A stretch of DNA of 27,589 nt from IMG/VR virus record IMGVR_UViG_3300025141_000588, positions 1 through 27,589 of that record; one strand, 5' to 3'. Below, piece after piece: positions 7,970 to 14,855 of the stretch. The position numbers and the translations under genes are program-made. Under the pieces are notes generated by a model. The model was not told where the DNA came from. It was given only the letters and a program-made list of their open reading frames with translations, and did not search any database. Within the stretch, counting starts at the first letter, position 1. Each line of letters opens with the position of its first letter. The DNA comes from a virus.

Positions 7970-9162
7970 CTACCTACTTCTCCTAAATATTTTTCTTTAC
8001 ATTGTTCCCAAGACATACCCAATATATCTGAGTAGTATAACATTTCAGGCTTCAATCTATTTTCTGTATGTAATTTAGTATATCTTTTAATTGCTTTTCT
8101 TTTCCACCATTTATTAATGTATTCAGAACCTTGAGCAAACTTTGGTCTCATAACTAAATCACTATCATCAATCTCACCTCTTAAAAAGTCTCTTCCGTTT
8201 TCATAAAATGAACTGAAGTAAACTCCTCGTTTAAATCCGTGATTGTAATGTGATTTAACAATTCCTAATTCTTTAAACATATATGAAATCAATGTTTGTT
8301 TAACTCCTGTTGGAGGACCTGATACACCTTCTTTCGGTGTCATAATTCTTTTATAATCATCAGCTCTCTCATCTTTCATCCATTCAAGCCATGGCTTATA
8401 AACTGAATCATCAGGCTTCAATGCAATCTTACCAGCAGATTCACCAAGTGTTTTCCATAAAGGGATTCCATTATACATTGAATGAACACCATAAAGAGCT
8501 GTGGTAGTTAATCCAATTAATTCGTCACCATAAGTTTTCTTCCAATGAGCTCTGAGAGATTCATCAGTTAATAACATAGCAACTAATTTACCACCAAGAA
8601 AGTTAAATCCAAATGGTTGAGTTGCTACAATAGATGTTCCAATACTTGTACATCTTAATTTACCATCTTTAAATTTATTATCTTTAGTCCAACCAATGTA
8701 ATCATCTCTAACACCAAGTGATGTAATATCTGAACCCAATGACATCATACCTAAAACTTTATTAGTATTTCTATCTTTAGCAATCACTTTAATGTTTCTT
8801 CCTGGATTAGCTACATATTCCATTGAATGGATTAATCTTCTAAGAAGTGTCCAATTCTCAACCAATTGTTGATTCTTGTTATCTACGATTTCAACATAAG
8901 GGTCAAGATTTTCTATTTCAGATATTGTTAATTCTAAATTATTTATATCTGTTGGTTTCCAAATCTTCTTATTAAATAAATCAAACTTATAAGCATATTT
9001 TTGAAAGTCAGGATTCTTATTGAACTCCTGCCACTTCTTATAAAGTGTTTGTTCTTCAACAGACATAGATTTCAACATATCTAAATTATCTATGAACTCT
9101 TGTTTCTTCTCTTCGTAGTTAAATTCTTCTTTTACTTCTTCAAAAAAATTATCAAATGACAT
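7966..9162 (-). CDS. DUF4338/DruA-like (GNAT-like fold) protein
   Basis: 398 residues. The central block (about 125-235: KVLGMMSLGSD, DDYIGWTKDNK, LRCTSIGTSIVATQPFGFN, GGKLVAMLLTDESLRAHW, ELIGLTTTALYG) follows the order of motifs I associate with DUF4338, the family of the Druantia protein DruA. That order is gly-rich strand, then IGWs, then the nuclear NSRFLI-like strand and a helix. The fold reads as acyltransferase-like. The role is unproven. It is first in an operon with the glycosyltransferase (4-nt ATGA overlap), HD hydrolase and gp55, driven by the promoter at 9186-9214. Start supported by AGGA 7-8 nt upstream. The family link is from memory of motif order and needs a profile search. 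Confidence 0.5.
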   Translation of the reverse strand: MSFDNFFEEVKEEFNYEEKKQEFIDNLDMLKSMSVEEQTLYKKWQEFNKNPDFQKYAYKFDLFNKKIWKPTDINNLELTISEIENLDPYVEIVDNKNQQLVENWTLLRRLIHSMEYVANPGRNIKVIAKDRNTNKVLGMMSLGSDITSLGVRDDYIGWTKDNKFKDGKLRCTSIGTSIVATQPFGFNFLGGKLVAMLLTDESLRAHWKKTYGDELIGLTTTALYGVHSMYNGIPLWKTLGESAGKIALKPDDSVYKPWLEWMKDERADDYKRIMTPKEGVSGPPTGVKQTLISYMFKELGIVKSHYNHGFKRGVYFSSFYENGRDFLRGEIDDSDLVMRPKFAQGSEYINKWWKRKAIKRYTKLHTENRLKPEMLYYSDILGMSWEQCKEKYLGEVGR

Positions 9163-9185
9163 ATTTATTCCTATTCATAATATAC

Positions 9186-9214
9186 AATATACACATTATA
9201 TTTCAATTATACAA
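9186..9214 (-). promoter_or_regulatory. Sigma70-like promoter of the DruA-like/gp55 operon
   Basis: Minus strand: TTGTAT (9214-9209), 17-nt spacer, TATATT (9191-9186), about 24 nt upstream of the ATG at 9162. An A-tract followed by GCTTG precedes the -35, as at 10615-10644 and 14469-14498. Confidence 0.55.
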
Positions 9215-9229
9215 GCTTTTTTTTTTCTT

Positions 9230-9247
9230 TGTTACAAATTATTACAA
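9230..9247 (-). repeat. TTGTAACA-type direct repeat pair (possible operator)
   Basis: Minus strand: TTGTAATA and TTGTAACA with starts 10 bp apart, immediately upstream of the A-tract of the promoter at 9186-9214. Same architecture as the plus-strand pairs at 18665 and 19877. Confidence 0.45.
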
Positions 9248-9318
9248 TTTTTTTCATCGTTTTCTGGAAAACTATACTAATTATAGATCAATTAAGCTAA
9301 TTAATAATTAAATAATGA

Positions 9319-9663
9319 TCATAATAACTGTAAGATCATTATAATAATAGCTAACAGTATAGTAACCAAAGTTTTCAAAGTAATAACCTCCCCGAGATAC
9401 AGCCAAGTCATAATTGGAAAAGTTAACATTGAAGTTGCAAATCCCATAAATCTCACAGCCCACAGATTTCCAAATCCCTGATAACCTACCTTTGTAGCAT
9501 ACCAAAATAATAAACTAATAGGAATACCTAATAAAGACATAATCCACATAGATTTAGTACCTTTAGCCCAATCCCAAACAAGTTGGGAATTGAGCTGATA
9601 CCATATCAGAATATTGTTTAATAAAAATATTCCTATAGTTAATACAATATATTTATTTATCAC
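9319..9663 (-). CDS. Small multidrug-resistance/EamA-like four-helix membrane protein
   Basis: 114 residues starting at GTG (GTGA overlap with the upstream stop). Four hydrophobic helices are visible at about 4-22, 38-56, 66-86 and 92-113. The last two (RFMGFATSMLTFPIMTWLYL then GEVITLKTLVTILLAIIIMI) resemble the conserved end of small multidrug-resistance or half-EamA transporters, including a Gly-Glu between helices. Family length (about 105-115) fits. The usual membrane-embedded Glu in helix 1 is not evident, so transport is not assured. It ends the operon starting at 10587. Confidence 0.45.
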   Translation of the reverse strand: MINKYIVLTIGIFLLNNILIWYQLNSQLVWDWAKGTKSMWIMSLLGIPISLLFWYATKVGYQGFGNLWAVRFMGFATSMLTFPIMTWLYLGEVITLKTLVTILLAIIIMILQLL

Positions 9664-9875
9664 TTATTAGATTTTCTCAGATGTCGTTTTTGGGCTTTTG
9701 ACAATTTGTTTGTTTTACTATTTGTAGGTTCTTGTGGTTGTTCCGTATCACGAACTTTTTCTTTCCATATCGCCTTAGATACATATTTAAAATTTTCATT
9801 GTGATATAACTTTGAGGCTTCTTCATCTGATACTCTTATGATATTAGTACCATCCGAACTCATCATGCATTTCAT
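9660..9875 (-). CDS. Small hydrophilic protein, unknown
   Basis: 71 residues with a strong GGAG ribosome binding site upstream of the first of three closely spaced ATGs. The N-terminal half is mixed (NIIRVSDEEASKLYHNENFKY). The C-terminal third is very basic (KTNKLSKAQKRHLRKSNK), which suggests nucleic-acid or membrane contact. No family recognised. Confidence 0.5.
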   Translation of the reverse strand: MKCMMSSDGTNIIRVSDEEASKLYHNENFKYVSKAIWKEKVRDTEQPQEPTNSKTNKLSKAQKRHLRKSNK

Positions 9876-9876
9876 A

Positions 9877-10089
9877 CTATCTCCTATATATTAGAACTAT
9901 TATTGCTAATGAAATAAAACCTGCTAGTCCTTTTTCATCAACATTACTTATTAAATTACTTATGGTATTTATTATACCAAATGGGTCATTAAATAACAAC
10001 CCACATATTACAGCAAATACTAAAACATTCTTTAACAATTCTGTAACACTTACTAACCATTTATTTAGTTTATTTATTATCTTTTTCAT
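9877..10089 (-). CDS. Small two-helix membrane protein, holin candidate
   Basis: 70 residues. Two membrane segments, at about 18-34 (LLKNVLVFAVICGLLF) and 54-68 (GLAGFISLAIIVLIY), are separated by a polar loop, with a basic start and end (MKKIINKLNK, RR). It starts directly after the stop of the 3D-domain gene. Size, topology and neighbour fit a class II-type holin, but nothing proves pore formation. It shares layout with the 76-residue protein at 11649-11879, including the loop pattern FndPfGii..I..li before the second helix. Confidence 0.45.
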   Translation of the reverse strand: MKKIINKLNKWLVSVTELLKNVLVFAVICGLLFNDPFGIINTISNLISNVDEKGLAGFISLAIIVLIYRR

Positions 10090-10587
10090 TTAGCTATTAT
10101 CCACTATTATTTCATCTACATATTTATACATTATAACATCATTATATTTGAACCTACTGTTAGTAGTCAAAATATCCACTCTATTTGTCCATTTTGGATT
10201 CATCGTATCTCTGACTTGATAAACCCCATCCCTATCACCAGCACCCTCAATCACAATATAATCTCCATAATTAAATGGGCCACCCCAACGAGATAACAAG
10301 TCTCTTGACAAAGCAACATAACGATATGAAGATGCTCTCCAAGTTTTGAAATGTGTACCATCAGCTGTTATGTGAGGTGTATCATCACATTGATGTATTG
10401 TTGGATTGTATGTAGTTACTGTAACTTCGTAAGCTATTTTGTTAGTGTATTGTGTTTCCAATTCACTAATTCTTTGTTTCAACATTTTATTTTCTGCTCT
10501 AGTTCCCCCCATTGATTCAGAAAGAAACCAAGTTAAAATTATCATACATACTGCAGATAAAAATGTCGCATAAGATGTCTTAATCAT
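10090..10587 (-). CDS. Membrane-anchored 3D-domain (MltA/RlpA-like double-psi barrel) protein, possible cell-wall lytic enzyme
   Basis: 165 residues. A transmembrane or uncleaved signal segment (about 7-23) and a short coiled coil (32-50) precede a 3D domain. This has VTTYNPTIHQCDDTP with the first Asp, YVALSRDLL, GDYIVIEGAG, YQVRDTMN with the second Asp and NRVDIL with the third. In the family these three Asp line the active groove of lytic transglycosylase-type enzymes. With the following holin-like gene it could form a lysis pair, with the anchor holding the domain in the periplasm. A non-lytic peptidoglycan-binding role is the alternative. Confidence 0.65.
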   Translation of the reverse strand: MIKTSYATFLSAVCMIILTWFLSESMGGTRAENKMLKQRISELETQYTNKIAYEVTVTTYNPTIHQCDDTPHITADGTHFKTWRASSYRYVALSRDLLSRWGGPFNYGDYIVIEGAGDRDGVYQVRDTMNPKWTNRVDILTTNSRFKYNDVIMYKYVDEIIVDNS

Positions 10588-10614
10588 ATTTCTTCTCCAT
10601 TATATACTATAACC

Positions 10615-10644
10615 AATATACAACTTCTTTGATATTAAAGTCAA
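10615..10644 (-). promoter_or_regulatory. Sigma70-like promoter of the 3D-domain operon
   Basis: Minus strand: TTGACT (10644-10639), 18-nt spacer, TATATT (10620-10615). An eight-A tract and GC lie just before the -35. It is 28 nt upstream of the ATG at 10587, which has GGAG before it. Confidence 0.7.
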
Positions 10645-10652
10645 GCTTTTTT

Positions 10653-11510
10653 TTATTTTTTTATTTTATAAAAAGTATCATCCATTGAACCATCATTTGG
10701 ACTATCCAAACCATTCTCATGTACCCACATTGATATTGTCTTCTCAGCTGATACTTCATCTATTATATTAAATCCTTCGTGGTATCTTTTCAGTAATCTT
10801 CTAACCAATGAATGTCTCACTACATCTTTTTCTTTAAATTGAGCTAAACCTACTCCATGAACTCCAGCGAATCTTTTTACTGCATCTTCTAATCCACTTT
10901 TATGTTTAGCTATATCAGATTGTTCCAAGTCACCTGTAATTATATATTTACTATGTTCACCTATTCTTGTTACGAACATTTTTATTTGTTCAGGTGTTGC
11001 ATTTTGTGCTTCATCTAATATAACAAATTTATTAGAAAGAGTAATACCTCTCATAAATGCTAGTGGTATTACTTGTATGGTATTACTATCCTTTAAGATT
11101 TGTAATCTTTGTTTACCAACAATCTGTTCCATATTATAATAAAACGACATCATAAATGGTGCTGTCTTCTCTTCTACATCACCTGGTAAATATCCTATCT
11201 TTTCACCAGCCGCTTCTACCAATGGTTTGACAATAACAATTCCATCTATCTTGGAATCCTTATTACCTAACTCTCTTAAAGCTCTGTGAACAGATAAATA
11301 GGTTTTACCACAACCAGCTGGTCCGATTCCAAATGTTATATCTTTATCAGATATAGTTTTGTAAAATCGTCTTTGTGCTGGATTCTTATATTGTAATTCA
11401 TCAAAGTTTAATTTATTTAAATCCTTTAACGCTTGTCTTTTATTAGTTGTGGAATGATTATTTAATTCAGAAAGGGAAACCTTTTTTTGTGAACTTTTTA
11501 CTTTTGACAT
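10653..11510 (-). CDS. phoH: PhoH-like ATPase
   Basis: 285 residues, a normal length for phage PhoH. Walker A is GPAGCGKT (63-70). The PhoH-specific segment VIVKPLVEAAGEKIGYLPGD follows, then PLAFMRG, Walker B VILDEAQN (163-170) and the sensor ITGDLEQSD. The family is an RNA-binding NTPase, or helicase-like, of uncertain role; it is common in marine phages and is often used as a marker gene. AGGAGG lies 6-7 nt before the ATG. A short hairpin (CCTAT/ATAGG) overlaps this site and could modulate translation. Possible promoter TTATTG-16-TATAAT upstream. Confidence 0.9.
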   Translation of the reverse strand: MSKVKSSQKKVSLSELNNHSTTNKRQALKDLNKLNFDELQYKNPAQRRFYKTISDKDITFGIGPAGCGKTYLSVHRALRELGNKDSKIDGIVIVKPLVEAAGEKIGYLPGDVEEKTAPFMMSFYYNMEQIVGKQRLQILKDSNTIQVIPLAFMRGITLSNKFVILDEAQNATPEQIKMFVTRIGEHSKYIITGDLEQSDIAKHKSGLEDAVKRFAGVHGVGLAQFKEKDVVRHSLVRRLLKRYHEGFNIIDEVSAEKTISMWVHENGLDSPNDGSMDDTFYKIKK

Positions 11511-11596
11511 AAAACACCTCCTATTTGGATTATAGGTTTTTTTTGTTATTCAATAATAAATATCATATATATTAAGGATTCCATTGAATTAAATAT

Positions 11597-11629
11597 AAAA
11601 AAAAAGGGTTACCGAAGCAACCCTTTTTT
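11597..11629 (-). terminator. Intrinsic terminator with UUCG tetraloop
   Basis: On the minus strand GGGTTGC-TTCG-GTAACCC forms a continuous 7-bp stem (one G-U) capped by C(UUCG)G and followed by nine T. A-tracts on the other side let it work in both directions. It closes the porin/76-residue operon about 20 nt after the stop at 11649. Confidence 0.9.
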
Positions 11630-11648
11630 CAATTGTGATTTATATCAC

Positions 11649-11879
11649 TTACTTATTGTCCCATAACATTAATAGGATAAGTAATACTAATAATCCAGTA
11701 ACTCCACCATTTAGGAAAGAGCCTACAAGACTACCAATATTAGCAATAATATCAGTACCTAACCAACCGCTACCAAATACTACAGTTGATAGGATTGAAA
11801 CTGATACTAAGCCAGTTAATATACCAGCGATGCCTGTTAATACATCACCAATCATTCCGAATATATTTTTTACATTCAT
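11649..11879 (-). CDS. Small membrane protein downstream of the porin-like gene
   Basis: 76 residues. Two or three hydrophobic segments: about 8-37 (two short helices rich in Gly, GIAGILTGLVSVSIL) and 57-73 (GGVTGLLVLLILLMLW), with a central Gly-rich loop (FGSGWLGTDIIANIGSLVG). Only the last residues (DNK) are charged. Preceded by GGAG. Similar in layout to the 70-residue protein at 9877-10089. Possible holin, antiholin or membrane modulator; no family confirmed. Confidence 0.55.
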   Translation of the reverse strand: MNVKNIFGMIGDVLTGIAGILTGLVSVSILSTVVFGSGWLGTDIIANIGSLVGSFLNGGVTGLLVLLILLMLWDNK

Positions 11880-11904
11880 GTTTATTCTCCGATTTATTTG
11901 TTAA

Positions 11905-12762
11905 TTAGAATGAATAACTTGCTCTAATAGAAAAGTCATTCGTTACCTCATTACCTTCTGCATCTTTTAATCCAGAAGTGAACTCGGAAACAACTTTCAT
12001 ATTGTCCGAGCATTTGTACCCAACTCCATATGTCACAACTTCATCGGAGTTAAATCCGATAAGTAGAAATGCACCTTGAGCTTGAGGTGGTGTTACCACT
12101 CCTCTTAGCCAATATGCACCATCTGCCTCTTCAGACAAATCATACTCAAACGATGTAGTGAATAGGTTATTACCCATTGACACATCTATTAGTTGAGCTT
12201 CGTCACTATTTAACGATAGTCCTACATTAGAATCTATCCCAAGCAAATTCAATCCATAAGAAAATCTACCAGCCCAATAAAGTTCTGATTCATCATTCTC
12301 ATCTACTGAATCTCCTCCCCAAAACAAATCAGCTCCAACACCAAATTTGTTCAATCCAAATCCGACACCATTCGTAACGCTATGGTCTCTTGGAGTTGAT
12401 ACAAACCAGTTGTTAGATGGTCTATGTAAGCCCCATGCTAATCCGTAAGGTTCTGCTTGACTACCAAATGTTAAAGTCACACCGTCTACGACTGTCCACG
12501 AATACTTCGCTTCTTCAATGTTAACCACACCATCTGTTAGATTTGTACTTAAAACCCATCCATCACCACTAAAAGTTAATCCACTATATGGACTAACAAA
12601 TGTAGTAGCGTCACCAAAGGTAATGTCCGTACTGAACTCTCCAGTTACTGACACAACAGGTTCTGCAGTTTCAGTTACTGCTTCTTCAGCTCTAACAATA
12701 CCAAACAATCCTAACATAGCGATTGATAAGGTGATTAGAGTCTTCATACTTAGTTTCTTCAT
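11905..12762 (-). CDS. Outer-membrane beta-barrel (porin-like) protein with signal peptide
   Basis: 285 residues. A classical signal peptide (MKKLSMKTLITLSIAMLGLF, cleavage probably after VRA at about 25) is followed by alternating beta strands with Gly/Asp turns (GVGFGLNKFGVGADLFWGG, YGVGYKCSDNMKVVSEF). The C-terminus is SIRASYSF, a terminal Phe as required for BAM-mediated insertion. It therefore probably inserts into the host outer membrane during infection. It could mask a receptor (superinfection exclusion) or alter permeability. GGAG precedes the ATG. Codon use is noticeably less A/T-extreme than its neighbours, which hints at host origin. Its 5' leader contains an inverted repeat at 12876-12898. 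Confidence 0.7.
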   Translation of the reverse strand: MKKLSMKTLITLSIAMLGLFGIVRAEEAVTETAEPVVSVTGEFSTDITFGDATTFVSPYSGLTFSGDGWVLSTNLTDGVVNIEEAKYSWTVVDGVTLTFGSQAEPYGLAWGLHRPSNNWFVSTPRDHSVTNGVGFGLNKFGVGADLFWGGDSVDENDESELYWAGRFSYGLNLLGIDSNVGLSLNSDEAQLIDVSMGNNLFTTSFEYDLSEEADGAYWLRGVVTPPQAQGAFLLIGFNSDEVVTYGVGYKCSDNMKVVSEFTSGLKDAEGNEVTNDFSIRASYSF

Positions 12763-12875
12763 TAGTTTTCTCCCTAACTATTAACTTACTCTTGTTTACT
12801 ATCATATAAAACGCACATAATAATCCCAAAGGATTTGTTTTTTAATAACATCTATATTAACCAGGGGGATTCTTT

Positions 12876-12898
12876 AAACAATCAAGAACTGATTGTTT
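12876..12898 (-). promoter_or_regulatory. Perfect 9-bp inverted repeat upstream of the porin-like gene
   Basis: AAACAATCA (12876-12884) and TGATTGTTT (12890-12898) around a 5-nt spacer, in the 217-nt noncoding stretch before the porin-like gene. It could be an operator or an RNA hairpin. The rest of that stretch holds a second hairpin (12949-12974) and no convincing gene. Confidence 0.4.
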
Positions 12899-12979
12899 TA
12901 AGGTGTGTGTATTTCATATAATTCTTTTTATAACCATTGTATATAAGTATCACTCTTTTTTCAAAACGAGTGATTTTTT

Positions 12980-13330
12980 TTAACTTTCACCTACTTGACC
13001 AGGTGTCAACATATCCTTATTTTTCTTTAATTCTTTCTCAAACTCTTTTAAATCGTTACGCTTATCCATAAAATCATTAAGTACTTCTTTAAGTTCTTTA
13101 GCCTTTTTTATTCTTTTCTTTTCTTCTTCTGATAAGTCGGATACAAGTTCATTTTCATAATCTTCTACTATATCCACTTCTAATTGTTTTAGATAATCAA
13201 CTATTGTATTATTCTGTTTGACTAATTTAACTAATAGTTCTCTATCATCAGCCATTATATCTTCAATATGTTTTAAGGAAAAACTCATATCTTGCAATAC
13301 TTTTGCTAATTTTATTTCTTTATCTTCCAT
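12980..13330 (-). CDS. Coiled-coil protein, unknown
   Basis: 116 residues, highly charged and almost all helical: KVLQDMSFSLKHIEDIM, ELLVKLVKQNNTIVDYLKQL, then an acidic stretch and a Lys/Glu coiled coil (about 68-108). No Cys, no catalytic motif. The C-terminal TPGQVGES is flexible. It overlaps the end of the small membrane protein gene (13320-13484) by 11 nt. A late-type promoter motif sits at 13351-13366. Confidence 0.55.
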   Translation of the reverse strand: MEDKEIKLAKVLQDMSFSLKHIEDIMADDRELLVKLVKQNNTIVDYLKQLEVDIVEDYENELVSDLSEEEKKRIKKAKELKEVLNDFMDKRNDLKEFEKELKKNKDMLTPGQVGES

Positions 13331-13484
13331 ATATTTTACCTTTTATCTCTTCATATATAAATATCAAATTACCTGTAAATAACAATAATAAATTTGTAAT
13401 TACAATAACTATACTAAATAGGAATAATGATAATAACCAGGGTGTGATTAGTATCACATCTTTTATTGTTCTACTAATGTCCAT
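13320..13484 (-). CDS. Small membrane protein overlapping the deformylase gene
   Basis: 54 residues read from an ATG at 13484 preceded by a GGGGGATGG stretch. It has a short polar start (MDISRTIKDV), about 27 very hydrophobic residues (WLLSLFLFSIVIVITNLLLL) and a basic tail ending KGKIYGR. It overlaps the end of the deformylase gene by 22 nt and the start of the coiled-coil gene by 11 nt, the packing style of the neighbouring genes. The alternative is that this is a chance reading frame in an AT-rich spacer. Confidence 0.5.
   Translation of the reverse strand: MDISRTIKDVILITPWLLSLFLFSIVIVITNLLLLFTGNLIFIYEEIKGKIYGR
13351..13366 (-). promoter_or_regulatory. Candidate late promoter for the coiled-coil gene
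   Basis: Minus strand TTGATATTTATATATGA-like core, 20 nt upstream of the ATG at 13330 and inside the end of the small membrane protein gene. Same core as at 4771, 22064 and 19897. Confidence 0.35.
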
Positions 13485-14047
13485 CCATCCCCCAATAAAG
13501 ACTCAGCTTTTTTATATTTTAGTATTTTAGATTCAGAACCTTTGGTGATGGTTACTTTCTCATTCCTACCGATTTTCTTTGGAGCATTAACACCTTTGAC
13601 AATTGGTTCTTGTTTGAACTCTCTATCAAACATTGTGATTCCATCTAAGTGGTCTATTTCGTGTTGGATAGCAACACATTCAAATGCATCATTGATTTCT
13701 TTACTGTTTGCACTAAATGATAATTTACCACTGTGATTATCAGCTTCAACCACAATGTCTTGATGTCTTGTAGTTTTTACTTTTGAATCTGGAAAAGATA
13801 AACAACCTTCTGGAAATATAAATTGTTCTTTTGATTTTTCTACGATTCTTGGATTGATTAAAACCAATGGTTCTTTTACATTCACTACACAAACTCTTTT
13901 GTTGATACCTATTTGATTTGCAGCCAAACCAATACCATTTTCTGATTCTCTTAATTCGTGTAATAATCTAACACCAATTTCCTCACCTTCTACTATTGAT
14001 ACAGATGAACATTTTTCTTGTAACTTTGATTTATCTTTTATTATCAC
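13463..14047 (-). CDS. def: Peptide deformylase
   Basis: 194 residues; removes the N-terminal formyl group from nascent proteins. All three family motifs are intact: GIGLAANQ (38-45), EGCLSFP (80-86, Cys metal ligand) and QHEIDHLDG (128-136, two His ligands and catalytic Glu). Phage deformylases usually stop soon after the third motif. This one has about 55 more residues, including basic VKGVNAPKKIGRNEKVTITKG. Its start overlaps the stop of the zinc-finger gene (4 nt). Phage copies are known from marine cyanophages, where they are thought to support rapid turnover of host proteins such as photosystem subunits. No photosynthesis gene is visible here. Confidence 0.93.
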   Translation of the reverse strand: MIIKDKSKLQEKCSSVSIVEGEEIGVRLLHELRESENGIGLAANQIGINKRVCVVNVKEPLVLINPRIVEKSKEQFIFPEGCLSFPDSKVKTTRHQDIVVEADNHSGKLSFSANSKEINDAFECVAIQHEIDHLDGITMFDREFKQEPIVKGVNAPKKIGRNEKVTITKGSESKILKYKKAESLLGDGWTLVEQ

Positions 14048-14454
14048 TTTTTACCTCTTTTAGCTTTTAATCTTTTTTTATAATCAGCTGCTTTCTTAAA
14101 TAACTTCTCATCAGCTGTTAACTTCTTTCTTTTCTTTGGTGGTTTCACTTTAGTAGGTTTAAGAGTTCCCTTTAATTTAGGTTGTTCTTTTCCTTTGTGA
14201 AACACTCTACCATCTTTGTCAATGAACTCATTCATAAAATGCCAACCGGCAGGTCTTCCAGTTGATACTCTTTGTTTTGCAAAGAACTCATTCATTGGTT
14301 TTCTTTTCAAAGTTCCAATCATTGTACATCTTGAACAAGTTACCGCCTTGATACCCTCTTCAACTTTTTTATATTCGTAACAAGATTTACATTGTAACCA
14401 TCGCTGTCCATCTTCTGTAAAACTCATTAATTCTATTTCATTTTCTTCTGACAT
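14044..14454 (-). CDS. Small zinc-ribbon, basic DNA/RNA-binding-type protein
   Basis: 136 residues. C22-x2-C25 (CKSC) and C40-x2-C43 (CSRC) form a probable zinc ribbon. The C-terminal third is extremely basic (KPTKVKPPKKRKKLTADEK ... KKRLKAKRGKK), as expected for nucleic-acid binding. It is directly driven by the strong promoter at 14469-14498 and is followed by deformylase in an ATGA overlap. A function in early transcription or host takeover is possible but unproven. Confidence 0.6.
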   Translation of the reverse strand: MSEENEIELMSFTEDGQRWLQCKSCYEYKKVEEGIKAVTCSRCTMIGTLKRKPMNEFFAKQRVSTGRPAGWHFMNEFIDKDGRVFHKGKEQPKLKGTLKPTKVKPPKKRKKLTADEKLFKKAADYKKRLKAKRGKK

Positions 14455-14468
14455 ATTTCTAACCTTTT

Positions 14469-14498
14469 AATATAAGACTTTTTCTATATATATGTCAA
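14469..14498 (-). promoter_or_regulatory. Strong sigma70-like promoter (zinc-ribbon/deformylase operon)
   Basis: Minus strand: perfect -35 TTGACA (14498-14493), 18-nt spacer, TATATT (14474-14469). A-rich DNA plus GC precedes the -35. It is 14 nt upstream of the ATG at 14454, so the leader would be short. Confidence 0.75.
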
Positions 14499-14501
14499 GC
14501 T

Positions 14502-14755
14502 TTATTTTTTTCTACGAGATTTTTTTTTCTTTATTTTCTCACCAAGTAAAGATTTATCTATAACCATACCATTTGTAAGGGAGTTATAATAAACAAAGTG
14601 CGGATGAATTGCTGCACAATTTTTTGGACATTGATAGTTTTTAGATATTTTTACTGATGTATTTAAATAATGATGATGTTGTGGACCTGTTACATCATCA
14701 ACATAGTTTAAGGTAAGGGCTATTATTATTGTAATTAATTCTTCGTTCCCAACAT
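14502..14755 (-). pseudogene. Small exported protein gene with an apparent frameshift near its start
   Basis: An ATG at 14755 with GGAG upstream opens only MLGTKN then stop. A frame shifted by one base runs open to 14502 and encodes a hydrophobic signal-like segment (LITIIIALTLNYVDDV), then a His/Cys-containing part (GPQHHHY, YQCPKNCAAIHPHFVYY) and a basic tail KIKKKKSRRKK. One missing A in AAGAATTA would restore a signal peptide KKLITIIIALTL. Either this is a real inactivating deletion, a sequence error, or a start at a non-ATG codon. The strong promoter of the next operon lies just beyond its stop. Confidence 0.5.
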
Positions 14756-14802
14756 TTTATTTCTCCTACTTTATTATAAATAGTATTAATAAGATAGAAA
14801 CA

Positions 14803-14832
14803 AAAAAGGTTTCGTAAACACGAAACCTTTTT
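14803..14832 (-). terminator. Intrinsic terminator after the Hsp20 operon
   Basis: Thirteen-base-pair inverted repeat (AAAAAGGTTTCGT / ACGAAACCTTTTT) around a 4-nt loop, with a T-run on the minus strand. It begins about 24 nt after the stop at 14856. Confidence 0.88.
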
Positions 14833-14855
14833 GTGATGAAGATAACATAACCTAT

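Noticed and set aside
9314-9340. AATGATC/GATCATT inverted repeat at the end of the four-helix membrane gene as terminator
   Set aside because: No GC-rich stem and only mixed A/T after it.
9308-9505. Minus-strand ORF of 65 codons
   Set aside because: It is an alternate frame of the four-helix membrane protein gene and has no ribosome binding site.
12780-12860. 21-codon upstream ORF (MLLKNKSFGIIM...) before the porin-like gene
   Set aside because: No ribosome binding site and no overlap with the next gene; such short frames are expected by chance.
12949-12974. Hairpin ATCACTC/GAGTGAT as a terminator for the coiled-coil gene
   Set aside because: The T-tract lies on the plus strand, where no gene reads toward it; on the minus strand the hairpin is preceded by A's and followed by no T-run.
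13394-13405. Palindrome TTGTAATTACAA as another copy of the TTGTAACA operator
   Set aside because: Different geometry (abutting inverted halves, not a 10-bp direct pair) and inside a likely coding region; kept out of the operator set.
13443-13458. TGTGAT/ATCACA hairpin after the deformylase gene as a terminator
   Set aside because: Six-bp stem without a T-tract on the minus strand, and it lies inside the small membrane protein reading frame.
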